Assembly: GCF_023630175.1 (NCBI RefSeq)
Contig: NZ_JALLIN010000035.1
Span: 1-64,000 of the forward strand
Origin: Streptomyces cellostaticus
Lineage (GTDB): Bacteria > Actinomycetota > Actinomycetes > Streptomycetales > Streptomycetaceae
DNA: 64,000 nt
Reading direction: 5' to 3'
Below are positions 24,040 through 31,366 of this stretch, piece after piece. Position 1 is the stretch's first letter. Each line of letters begins with the position of its first letter. Position numbers and translations under genes: made by a program. The notes below the pieces were generated by a model. It ran no database searches, had not been told where the DNA came from, and worked only from the letters and a program-made list of their open reading frames with translations.

Positions 24040-25581
24040 GTGTCGGAACGGATATCGACTCCACGGGTGAACGCCCGCGGGGGAGCGGACGCGGTCGTGC
24101 TCGACGACGACGCGACCCTGCACGCGATGGGTTATCCGCGGAAACTCACCCGTCGCTTCAAGGCGTTCGACAATTTCGCGATCTCGTTCACCATCATCAA
24201 TATCCTCTCGGGTATCTTCTCGTCCTTCGGATTCGGCATGAACGCGGGTGGGCCCCGCATTCTCGTGTTCGGCTGGATCGGCGTCTCCATCATGGTGCTG
24301 TTCATCGGTGCGGCGATGGCGGAGGTCGCGTCGGCGTATCCGACGAGTGGTGCGCTGTACTTCTCGGCGGGCAAACTGGCCAAGCGTCACAAGGGCGCCT
24401 GGTCCTGGTTCACCGGCTGGCTGAACTTCGTGGGCCAGATCGGCGGCACCGCCGCCACCGGGTACGCGGCGGCCACGTTCATCCAGGCCTTCGTCGCCCT
24501 GCAGTGGACCTCGTACCGGCCGACCGCGCACCAGACGGTCCTGATCACGGCAGTGATCGTCGTGCTGCAGGGGCTCGCCAACACCTTCACCGTCCAGCTC
24601 GTCGCCGTGCTGAACCGCATTTCCGTGTGGTGGCTGCTGGTCGGACTCGTGGTGATCGTGGCCGCACTCATCGTGATGCCCGACCATCATCAGTCCGCGT
24701 CCTTCGTGACGCATTTCGAGAACAACACCGGCTTCACCAACGGACTTTACGGCGGCATGCTCGGTCTGCTGGTGACGAGCTGGACCTTCACCGGCTTCGA
24801 CGGCAGCTTCCACATGTCCGAGGAAACGGTCCGGGCGACGGTCAACGCGCCCAAGGGCATCACCAGGGCCATCGGTTATTCGGCGATCACCGGTCTGATC
24901 CTGATGCTCGCACTGGTCTACAGCATTGGCGACTACGGCGAGGTGGCCGGTTCGGCCGCGCCACCCGTCCGGATTCTCATCGACGGCCTCGGCCTCGGCA
25001 CCGCCAAGGTGATGCTGCTCATCGTCATCGGTGCCATGCTCTTCTGCGGTCTGGCCAACCTCACCAGCAACACCCGGCAGATCTTCGCCTTCTCCCGGGA
25101 CGGCGCCATGCCCGGCTCCCGGTGGTGGCACACGGTCTCGCTGCGCACCCGGACGCCGGTCAAGGCGGTGTGGCTCGCGGTGGGCTGCTCGCTCGCCCTG
25201 GTCGTCCCGGGCTGGTGGTCGCACACGGCGTTCACCGCCATCGTGAGTGTCAACGTGGTCGGGCTGTTCCTGGCCTACGCGGTGCCGGTGTTCCTGCGGC
25301 TGCGGCTGGGCGACGATTTCCAGCCCGGTCCCTGGCACCTGGGCCGCTGGGGCCGGCCGATCGGCTGGGTCGCGGTGACCTGGATCCTGCTCAGCAGTGT
25401 GCTGTTCATGCTGCCGCAGGCCTCGCCCATCACCGCCGGCTCCTTCAACTACGCGCCGATCGCGCTGGCCGTCGTCCTCCTCGTGGCCACGCTCTGGTGG
25501 TTCGCCACCGCCCGGCGCCGCTTCCAGGGGCCGGTCAGCTACGGCCGCCCCGACGAGGTCGCCGCGATGGACCTCATCTGA
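24040..25581 (+). CDS. APC-superfamily amino-acid permease
   Basis: A 513-residue transporter with 12 hydrophobic segments. APC motifs are present: FKAFDNFAISFTIINILSGIFSSFGFGMNAGGP in TM1, MAEVASAYPTSGALYFSAGKLA, and TGFDGSFHMSEETVRATVNAPKGITRAIGYS in the middle, as in GABA/choline-type permeases (BAT1-like). The GTG start has AAAGAAAGG upstream. The first 100 codons use more A/T in third positions than neighbouring genes, which may reflect translation tuning rather than foreign origin. Confidence 0.88.
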   Translation: MSERISTPRVNARGGADAVVLDDDATLHAMGYPRKLTRRFKAFDNFAISFTIINILSGIFSSFGFGMNAGGPRILVFGWIGVSIMVLFIGAAMAEVASAYPTSGALYFSAGKLAKRHKGAWSWFTGWLNFVGQIGGTAATGYAAATFIQAFVALQWTSYRPTAHQTVLITAVIVVLQGLANTFTVQLVAVLNRISVWWLLVGLVVIVAALIVMPDHHQSASFVTHFENNTGFTNGLYGGMLGLLVTSWTFTGFDGSFHMSEETVRATVNAPKGITRAIGYSAITGLILMLALVYSIGDYGEVAGSAAPPVRILIDGLGLGTAKVMLLIVIGAMLFCGLANLTSNTRQIFAFSRDGAMPGSRWWHTVSLRTRTPVKAVWLAVGCSLALVVPGWWSHTAFTAIVSVNVVGLFLAYAVPVFLRLRLGDDFQPGPWHLGRWGRPIGWVAVTWILLSSVLFMLPQASPITAGSFNYAPIALAVVLLVATLWWFATARRRFQGPVSYGRPDEVAAMDLI

Positions 25582-25596
25582 CCCGCCGAACGGCAC

Positions 25597-25632
25597 GGCC
25601 CCGGCGCACGGCACACCGCCCGCGCCGGGGCC
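25597..25632 (+). terminator. Hairpin after the permease gene
   Basis: A perfect 11-bp GC stem (25597-25607 with 25622-25632) with a 14-nt loop starts 16 nt after the permease stop. Confidence 0.7.
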
Positions 25633-25667
25633 GCGGCGCGCCGTCCGGCACTCCCGCAGGTCCCGCC

Positions 25668-25683
25668 ACTGTTCCAGACCAAT
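25668..25683. promoter_or_regulatory. Single DasR-like box upstream of the C39-like peptidase gene
   Basis: ACTGTTCCAGACCAAT differs from the ACTGGTCTAGACCAGT-type DasR consensus at four positions. Its last 14 bases differ at only two from the second box of the 11588-11625 tandem. It lies 113 nt before the peptidase start and overlaps an AATATT palindrome. GlcNAc-responsive control of the exported protein is possible. Confidence 0.4.
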
Positions 25684-25795
25684 ATTGGTGGCGCGCCGTA
25701 CGGCGGAAGTGCTGGCAGGGGCATGGCGTCTCCGTTCATAGTTGGCGCACCAACCGCACCGGCCCCGACCCGGACCCCTGGGGGTAACCGCGCCC

Positions 25796-27163
25796 ATGAG
25801 CAGAGCCCAGCAGCCCTCCCGCAGAACCGTTCTCGCCGCCGCGGTCGTCGCCGCGGTCGCCTCGGGAACCATGCCCGCGGCCGCGGCCACCGCGTCGGCG
25901 TCCGCCGGTCCCGGCACCGCCGTCGCGCCGGGCCGTCCCGTCGACTACCACGCATGGACCTCGTACAGTGACTGGCGCGGCGGTACCACCGAGGGCGTCC
26001 GGGCCGTTCCGGGCCTCCGCCCCGGGGCCGAGATCGGGGCCGCCGCCGGCCGCACCGACTACACCGACCCGCACACCGGCCGAACGGCCACCTGGGAATA
26101 CGCCAGGTGGACCTCCCCGGTCCACCGGCTCGCCGTGCCCGCGACGGAGGTCGTCGCCTCCTGGAACGCGCACACCCCCGAGGGCACCTGGCTCCAGGTC
26201 GAGCTGCGCGGCACGTACTCCGACGGCACGGACACCCCCTGGTACGTGATGGGCCGCTGGGCCGCCGGCGACCAGGACATCAAGCGCACCTCGGTGGACG
26301 ACCAGACCGACGGCAGAAGCACGATCTGGACCGACACCTTCGCCGTCGACGACGCGAGCACCGGTCTGCGCCTGGCCTCCTACCGGCTGCGCCTCACGCT
26401 CTACCGCACGCCCGGCACCCGCCTCACACCGACCGTCTGGCGGCTCGGCGCCATGGGCTCCGACATCCCCGACCGTTTCACCGTCCCCGCGTCCGCCCCC
26501 GCCCTCTCCGGCGAACTGGCCGTCCCGCGCTACTCGCAGGAGATCCACAAGGGCCAGTACCCGCAGTACGACAACGGGGGCGAGGCCTGGTGCAGCCCCA
26601 CCTCCTCGCAGATGATCATCGAGTACTGGGGCGGCCGGCTCACCGCCGAGCAGCTCTCCTGGGTCGACCCGTCCTACGCCGACCCCCAGGTGGACCACGC
26701 GGCCCGGTACACGTACGACCACCAGTACGAGGGCTGCGGCAACTGGCCGTTCAACGCCGCCTACGCGGCCACGTTCGACGGTATCCAGGCAGTGGTCACC
26801 CGGCTGGCCTCGCTCACCGACCTGGAGACCCTGGTGGCGGCCGGCATTCCGGCCATAACGTCGCAGTCCTTCCTCGCGACCGAGCTGACCGGTGCCGGAT
26901 ACGGCACCTCCGGCCACCTCATGACCGTGATCGGCTTCACCGCCGACGGCGACGTGATCGCCAACGACCCCGCCTCGCCGAGCGACGAGGCGGTACGGCG
27001 GGTGTACCGGCGGCGGGAGTTCGAGAACATCTGGCTCAGGACCAAGCGGTACGACGCGAACGGAAAGGTCAGAAGCGGCACGGGCGGGGTCTGCTACCTC
27101 TACTTCCCGGCCCGGCCGACCGCGCGTCAGAGCAAGGCGCTCGCCGCGGTGGGGGTGTGCTGA
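25796..27163 (+). CDS. Tat-exported C39-like cysteine peptidase
   Basis: A 455-residue protein with a twin-arginine signal (SRRTVLAAAVVAAVASGTMPAAAA, residues about 8-33). A beta-rich central region of about 180 residues follows. The C-terminal half is a Peptidase_C39_2-type domain with the likely catalytic Cys in GGEAWCSPTSSQMIIEYWG, His in SGHLMTVIGF and Asn/Asp in VIANDPASPSD. Such proteins are secreted and cleave peptides or cell-wall bonds. The substrate is unknown. The ATG at 25796 follows GGGGG. Confidence 0.85.
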   Translation: MSRAQQPSRRTVLAAAVVAAVASGTMPAAAATASASAGPGTAVAPGRPVDYHAWTSYSDWRGGTTEGVRAVPGLRPGAEIGAAAGRTDYTDPHTGRTATWEYARWTSPVHRLAVPATEVVASWNAHTPEGTWLQVELRGTYSDGTDTPWYVMGRWAAGDQDIKRTSVDDQTDGRSTIWTDTFAVDDASTGLRLASYRLRLTLYRTPGTRLTPTVWRLGAMGSDIPDRFTVPASAPALSGELAVPRYSQEIHKGQYPQYDNGGEAWCSPTSSQMIIEYWGGRLTAEQLSWVDPSYADPQVDHAARYTYDHQYEGCGNWPFNAAYAATFDGIQAVVTRLASLTDLETLVAAGIPAITSQSFLATELTGAGYGTSGHLMTVIGFTADGDVIANDPASPSDEAVRRVYRRREFENIWLRTKRYDANGKVRSGTGGVCYLYFPARPTARQSKALAAVGVC

Positions 27164-27271
27164 CCCGGACCGTGTGAGCAACGTCTCCGCCGCGAGGGCC
27201 GTCGCGGGTGGCAAGGTGGACGAACGGGTGGGGGGATTCCGCTTCGTACGTCCGACCCCTGTGAGAGCACC

Positions 27272-27412
27272 ATGACCGCACACCAGGCCACCGCCGTCCG
27301 CGTCGGCACCGGCGGCCCCGAGGAGGACCGCCCGGAGATCCTCGAGCACATCATGGGCTGGGTGCTCGTCGTGGTGGTCGCGATGCTGGTGACCCGCGTC
27401 GGTCTGCTCTGA
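27272..27412 (+). CDS. Small single-pass membrane protein
   Basis: A 46-residue ORF. The N-terminal half is hydrophilic and acidic (GPEEDRPEILEH), followed by one hydrophobic helix (IMGWVLVVVVAMLVTRVGLL). The ATG follows a GTGAGAG ribosome binding site. Codon usage shows the expected third-position GC. Length, acidic patch and terminal helix look like a real short membrane protein rather than chance, but no function is known. Confidence 0.6.
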   Translation: MTAHQATAVRVGTGGPEEDRPEILEHIMGWVLVVVVAMLVTRVGLL

Positions 27413-27491
27413 ACCGGCCCGGCCCCGCGCCGGGCCGGCATGTTCTGACATACTGCGGATGTCCCGCCGACCTCCTAGACCAGGGTCGAAA

Positions 27492-28151
27492 GTGAAGATG
27501 CGTCCACAGAGTGCCGCCGTCCGCCCCCGGACGCGCGGCACCGAGCGTTCCGAGGCGCGTCGCGCCGAACTCATCGCCATCGGACGGAAGTTGTTCGCCG
27601 ACACGTCCTACGACGCGCTGTCCATGGACGACATCGCCCGGCAGGCGCACGTCGCCAAGGGCCTGATCTACTACTACTTCCAGTCCAAGCGCGGCTACTA
27701 CCTGGCGATCATCCACGCCTCCGTCGCCGACCTGGTCGACTTCGCCGCGAGCGGCCTCGAACTGCCCGCCGTGGACCGCGTCCACCGCACCATCGACACC
27801 TACCTGCGCTTCGCCGAGCACCACCAGGCCGCCTACCGGACCATCGTCAGCGGCGGGGTCGGCTTCGACACCGAGGTGCACGCCATCCGGGACGGTGTCC
27901 GCGAGGCCATCGTCGCCACGATCGCGGAAGGGGCCTACGGCCGCCGGGACATCGCCCCGCTGGCCCGCATGGGCCTGCTCTCCTGGGTGTGCAGCGTGGA
28001 GGGCGCCACCCTGGACTGGATCGACTGCCCCGAACTGTCCCGGGACACCATGCGCGACCTGCTGGTGAAGACCCTCGGCGGAGTGCTGCGCGCGGTCGAG
28101 GAGATGGATCCGTCCCACCCGGCACCGCCCCCCGCGCGCCGCGCCACGTAG
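27492..28151 (+). CDS. TetR-family transcriptional regulator
   Basis: A protein of about 219 residues with an N-terminal TetR helix-turn-helix (ARRAELIAIGRKLFADTSYDALSMDDIARQAHVAKGLIYYYFQSKRGYYLAIIH) and an all-helical ligand domain. I prefer the GTG at 27492, 7 nt after AGGG. The ATG at 27459 would overlap a CATACT -10-like box and lacks a ribosome binding site. It might bind the GTAAGCG-type inverted repeat before the acyl-CoA dehydrogenase (28385-28400). That link is inference. Confidence 0.85.
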   Translation: MKMRPQSAAVRPRTRGTERSEARRAELIAIGRKLFADTSYDALSMDDIARQAHVAKGLIYYYFQSKRGYYLAIIHASVADLVDFAASGLELPAVDRVHRTIDTYLRFAEHHQAAYRTIVSGGVGFDTEVHAIRDGVREAIVATIAEGAYGRRDIAPLARMGLLSWVCSVEGATLDWIDCPELSRDTMRDLLVKTLGGVLRAVEEMDPSHPAPPPARRAT

Positions 28152-28313
28152 CGGGCACGCGGCGGGAGCCCGGGGTCCCGCGCTCCACGCCCGAGCGCCC
28201 CTGATGCGACGGGCCGGTCGATCGTCCCGATCGGCTCACCGTCCGCGCCGTGGCCCCGGCTCGATCGGCGGATTGGCATGGACATGGCAAGGGGCGCCGT
28301 CATGCGCGAGAAG

Positions 28314-28346
28314 AGGACTGGACCAATGGCTCAATGGTGTGGACCA
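28314..28346. promoter_or_regulatory. Tandem DasR/chitinase-promoter-like boxes without a following gene
   Basis: AGGACTGGACCA (28314-28325) and TGGTGTGGACCA (28335-28346) start 21 bp apart. Aligned to the tandem at 11588-11625, the first boxes differ at one base, the linkers share TCAATGGT, and the second boxes differ at two. No chitinase gene is present on either side. Confidence 0.55.
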
Positions 28347-28384
28347 GCCCGGGGGGCGGATAACGCTTCGGCTGGATTCTTGGA

Positions 28385-28400
28385 GTAAGCGGTCGTTAAC
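28385..28400. promoter_or_regulatory. Imperfect inverted repeat upstream of the acyl-CoA dehydrogenase
   Basis: GTAAGCG-GT-CGTTAAC matches in layout and core (AGCGGTCG) the palindrome upstream of the thioesterase gene at 8283-8298. A TetR-type regulator of acyl-CoA metabolism is a reasonable guess for the binding protein. Confidence 0.4.
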
Positions 28401-28570
28401 TGGTGACGGGAGGTCGCTGATCGGGCATACTCACGGCACACAGCCGCTGGTCAGCAGCTTCCGAGACCCGGAAGCGGGCGCCTCGGCCGGAACCGGAACG
28501 ATCAGGCGGAGCCGCCTCACCCACGGCGCACATCCGCCCCGTGTGCCCGAACAGGGAGGAGACCGACGCC

Positions 28571-29743
28571 ATGTCCGACCGCGACCCGCAGCCGGTGGAG
28601 CGTCAACTGCCGACGGAAGAGGCGAGGGACCTGCTCGCACTCGTCCGGGAGCTGGCGCAGCGCGAGATCGCGCCGAGGGCGGCCGAGGAGGAGGACGCCG
28701 GGCGCTTCCCCCGCGAGGTCTTCACCCTGCTCTCGGAGACGGGCCTGCTGGGCCTGCCGTACGACGCCGAGTACGGCGGCGGCGACCAGCCCTACGAGGT
28801 CTACCTCCAGGTCCTGGAGGAACTGGCCGCGGCCCGCCTGACCGTCGGCCTGGGCGTCAGCGTCCACACCCTCGCCTCCTACGCACTCGCCGCCCACGGG
28901 ACCAAGCAGCAGCAGGTCGAGCACCTGCCCGCCATGCTCGGTGGCGGTCTGCTGGGCGCCTACTGCCTCTCCGAGCCGTCCTCCGGCTCCGACGCGGCCT
29001 CCCTGCGCACCCGCGCCGTGCGAGAGGGCGACGACTGGGTGATCACCGGGACCAAGGCCTGGATCACCCACGGCGGCATCGCCGACTTCTACACCGTGAT
29101 GGCCCGTACCGGGGAGGACGGCCCGCGCGGGATCACCGCCTTCCTGGTGCCCGGTGACGCGGAGGGGCTGAGCGGCGCGGTGCCCGAGAGGAAGATGGGC
29201 ATGAGGGGCAGCCCGACCGCCCAGGTCCACCTCGACGGCGTCCGCGTCCCCGACAGCCGGCGCCTCGGTGAGGAGGGGCAGGGTTTCGCCATCGCCCTGT
29301 CCGCCCTGGACTCGGGCCGGCTCGGCATCGCGGCCTGCGCCATCGGCCTGGCCCAGGCGGCGCTGGACGAGGCGGTCGGATACGCCGCCCAGCGCCGGCA
29401 GTTCGGGCGGCCCATCGGTGACTTCCAGGGTCTGCGTTTCATGATCGCCGACATGGCGACCCAGATCGAGGCCGGCCGGGCGCTCTACCTCGCCGCCGCC
29501 CGGCTGCGCGACGCGGGCAGGCCGTTCGCCAAGCAGGCCGCCATGGCCAAGCTGCACTGCACCGACACGGCGATGAAGGTCACCACGGACGCCGTGCAGA
29601 TACTCGGCGGCTACGGCTACACCGCCGACTTCCCGGCCGAGCGCTACATGCGTGAGGCCAAGGTGCTGCAGATCGTCGAGGGCACGAACCAGATCCAGCG
29701 GATGGTCATCGCCCGTCACGTGGCAGGGCCGGAGGGTCGCTGA
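28571..29743 (+). CDS. Acyl-CoA dehydrogenase
   Basis: A 390-residue flavin enzyme with the full family pattern: helical N domain, GAYCLSEPSSGSDAASLRTRA (FAD/substrate strand), WITGTKAWITHGG-type segment, RRQFGRPIGDFQGLRFMIADMA and the C-terminal catalytic Glu at about residue 370 (VLQIVEGTNQIQ). It introduces the alpha-beta double bond in acyl-CoA beta-oxidation or branched-chain degradation. The ATG at 28571 has AGGGAGGAG upstream. The chain-length preference is not deducible. Confidence 0.92.
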   Translation: MSDRDPQPVERQLPTEEARDLLALVRELAQREIAPRAAEEEDAGRFPREVFTLLSETGLLGLPYDAEYGGGDQPYEVYLQVLEELAAARLTVGLGVSVHTLASYALAAHGTKQQQVEHLPAMLGGGLLGAYCLSEPSSGSDAASLRTRAVREGDDWVITGTKAWITHGGIADFYTVMARTGEDGPRGITAFLVPGDAEGLSGAVPERKMGMRGSPTAQVHLDGVRVPDSRRLGEEGQGFAIALSALDSGRLGIAACAIGLAQAALDEAVGYAAQRRQFGRPIGDFQGLRFMIADMATQIEAGRALYLAAARLRDAGRPFAKQAAMAKLHCTDTAMKVTTDAVQILGGYGYTADFPAERYMREAKVLQIVEGTNQIQRMVIARHVAGPEGR

Positions 29744-29948
29744 ACTCGCCGCTGCGCACCGTCGGGGCCGCCAGCCTGATCCACTCCGGGTCGTGGCGGC
29801 CCGGCAGGGTGCGGCCCCCGTCGGCCCAGGCGCGCATGAGGGCGCGGTAGATGGGCGGGTCCTGCGGCGCGGACGGCGGAACCGATCCTGCGGGGCGCGG
29901 TACGAAGATCCGGCGCTGACGCCCGGTGGCCGTGTGCAAGGCGGTCAT
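29706..29948 (-). CDS. Small conserved-looking hypothetical protein
   Basis: An 80-residue ORF antisense to the last 38 nt of the acyl-CoA dehydrogenase. The C-terminal half (PIYRALMRAWADGGRTLPGRHDPEWIRLAAPTVRSG) has a non-random, globular-looking composition that I have the impression recurs in Streptomyces hypotheticals. No domain is recognised. It could still be a chance ORF. Confidence 0.5.
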   Translation of the reverse strand: MTALHTATGRQRRIFVPRPAGSVPPSAPQDPPIYRALMRAWADGGRTLPGRHDPEWIRLAAPTVRSGEFSDPPALPRDGR

Positions 29949-30145
29949 GCCCGGAAGAACGCGACGTGGGCCGGGCGGGTCACCGCCCGGCCGAATCGAG
30001 CTTCAGTTCACCGGCGTCCGCCTCCGCGTGCCGACGGCGGCGCCGTCCCGCGCGAGGCGGCTCCGGGGCCGCTGTCTGCGCACGCCCGTCCCGCCCCACG
30101 GTGGCTCGCGGTGGTGGGGCGGCACGCCGGCGCGGGTGGGGAGGC

Positions 30146-30583
30146 TCAGGCCGCCTGGCGGCCCATCGCGCGCACGCGCATGGGGCGCGAGCCCGGGCCT
30201 CCGACGTGCGAGAAGGGCTGTGTCCGCCAGTTCAGGCCCTGGGGGAGCGTCAGCAGCAGAGCGGTGTCCTGCTCCTGCGGGGCGAAGGACTCGTCCGCGG
30301 GGCGGGCCTCCGTCGCGGCGCGGCCGGTGCCCGTGCAGGCCGTGAGGCCGAACGGGTTCCACGGCGAGGCGCACAGCGCGTGCTCCGGCAGGAACTCCTC
30401 GCCCGCCAGCAGCGCGATCGGCTGTGCGCAGTCCGGGCAGAGCACCCGGTACATCTCGAAGGTGTCGTAGGCGTCGAGTTCGTCGGCCTGGTCGGCGTCG
30501 GGTTCGACACCCTCCGGCACGGGCTCGACGACCGGCTGCCGCCGCGTGGACGCGGATCGACCTGGGCGCTTGACACTCTGCAT
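30146..30583 (-). CDS. Hypothetical protein with a CPDC motif
   Basis: A 145-residue protein starting at an ATG preceded by GGGGGAG. The middle reads TFEMYRVLCPDCAQPIALLAGEEFLPEHALCASPWNPFGLTAC, with four cysteines, the first two as CxxC, which suggests a small metal-binding or redox site. The N terminus is basic and the C terminus is rich in Gly/Arg. I see no signal peptide. Function unknown. The 290 nt between it and the divergent Lrp gene show no other feature. Confidence 0.65.
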   Translation of the reverse strand: MQSVKRPGRSASTRRQPVVEPVPEGVEPDADQADELDAYDTFEMYRVLCPDCAQPIALLAGEEFLPEHALCASPWNPFGLTACTGTGRAATEARPADESFAPQEQDTALLLTLPQGLNWRTQPFSHVGGPGSRPMRVRAMGRQAA

Positions 30584-30873
30584 GGGATTCTCCCCCTAAG
30601 GCTGGGCCGTGACGGCACTGCGGCCTCGACCACAGCAAGCACTTCCCGCCACGTCCGGGGGGTAATCACGGGAGCATCACGGAGGCCGTCCGGGTGCTGT
30701 GGTCTTCGTCACACGGCTTGCGCGTGTGTTCCGGTGCGGTGCTTTTGTCCCCCGTCGTCCGCCGGTCCGCGACCCGCCGTCCCGGCCACGGCCCGCGCGC
30801 ACCCCGGGAACCGGGCACGACCAGCGCTGCCCAGGTATCCGAGGAGATCACGCGCACTGTAGGTTTTGGCGCC

Positions 30874-31314
30874 ATGGAGGAGCTGGACCGTCAGATCGTG
30901 CAGCTGCTCGTCAAGGACGGGCGGATGAGCTACACAGACCTGGGCAAGGCCACGGGCCTGTCGACGTCGGCCGTGCACCAGCGGGTGCGCCGGCTCGAAC
31001 AGCGCGGGGTCATCCGCGGCTACGCCGCGGTCGTCGACCCCGAGGCCGTGGGGCTGCCGATGACCGCGTTCATCTCGGTGAAGCCGTTCGACCCCAGCGC
31101 CCCGGACGACATCGCGGAGCGCCTCGGCGGCGTCCCCGAGATCGAGGCCTGCCACAGCGTGGCAGGCGACGAGAACTACATCCTCAAGGTGCGTGTGGCC
31201 ACCCCGCACGAGCTGGAGGAGCTGCTGGCCCGGGTACGCAGCCTGGCCGGGGTCTCCACGCGCACCACCGTGGTGCTGTCCACGCCGTACGAGGCGCGCC
31301 CTCCGAGGATCTGA
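30874..31314 (+). CDS. Lrp/AsnC-family transcriptional regulator
   Basis: A 146-residue feast/famine regulator. The N-terminal AsnC helix-turn-helix (MEELDRQIVQLLVKDGRMSYTDLGKATGLSTSAVHQRVRRLEQRGVI) is followed by an AsnC/RAM ligand-binding domain (VEIEACHSVAGDENYILKVRV-type). It would bind an amino acid and act as dimers to octamers. I chose the ATG at 30874 for the family-typical start. It lies 52 nt upstream of an amidohydrolase. Confidence 0.9.
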   Translation: MEELDRQIVQLLVKDGRMSYTDLGKATGLSTSAVHQRVRRLEQRGVIRGYAAVVDPEAVGLPMTAFISVKPFDPSAPDDIAERLGGVPEIEACHSVAGDENYILKVRVATPHELEELLARVRSLAGVSTRTTVVLSTPYEARPPRI

Positions 31315-31366
31315 GCCGGCCGCCCCGGTGCCGCGCCCGCCCCGGGCGCGCGAGAGACTGTGGGGC

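Larger units (their letters stand above)
28152..28570. other. 419-nt gene-free gap with tandem boxes and an operator-like repeat
   Basis: No coding region is credible here. The gap holds the tandem DasR-like boxes (28314-28346) and the inverted repeat at 28385-28400. In S. coelicolor, as I recall, a chitinase gene (near SCO1429) occupies this place next to the acyl-CoA dehydrogenase. Confidence 0.55.

Noticed and set aside
27473..27484. Fourth DasR-like box (CTCCTAGACCAG)
   Set aside because: Only one half matches the palindrome. The other half is unrelated, which is expected by chance at this length.
27459..27491. Upstream ATG as the TetR start
   Set aside because: It overlaps a CATACT -10-like sequence and has no ribosome binding site. 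The GTG at 27492 is better placed.
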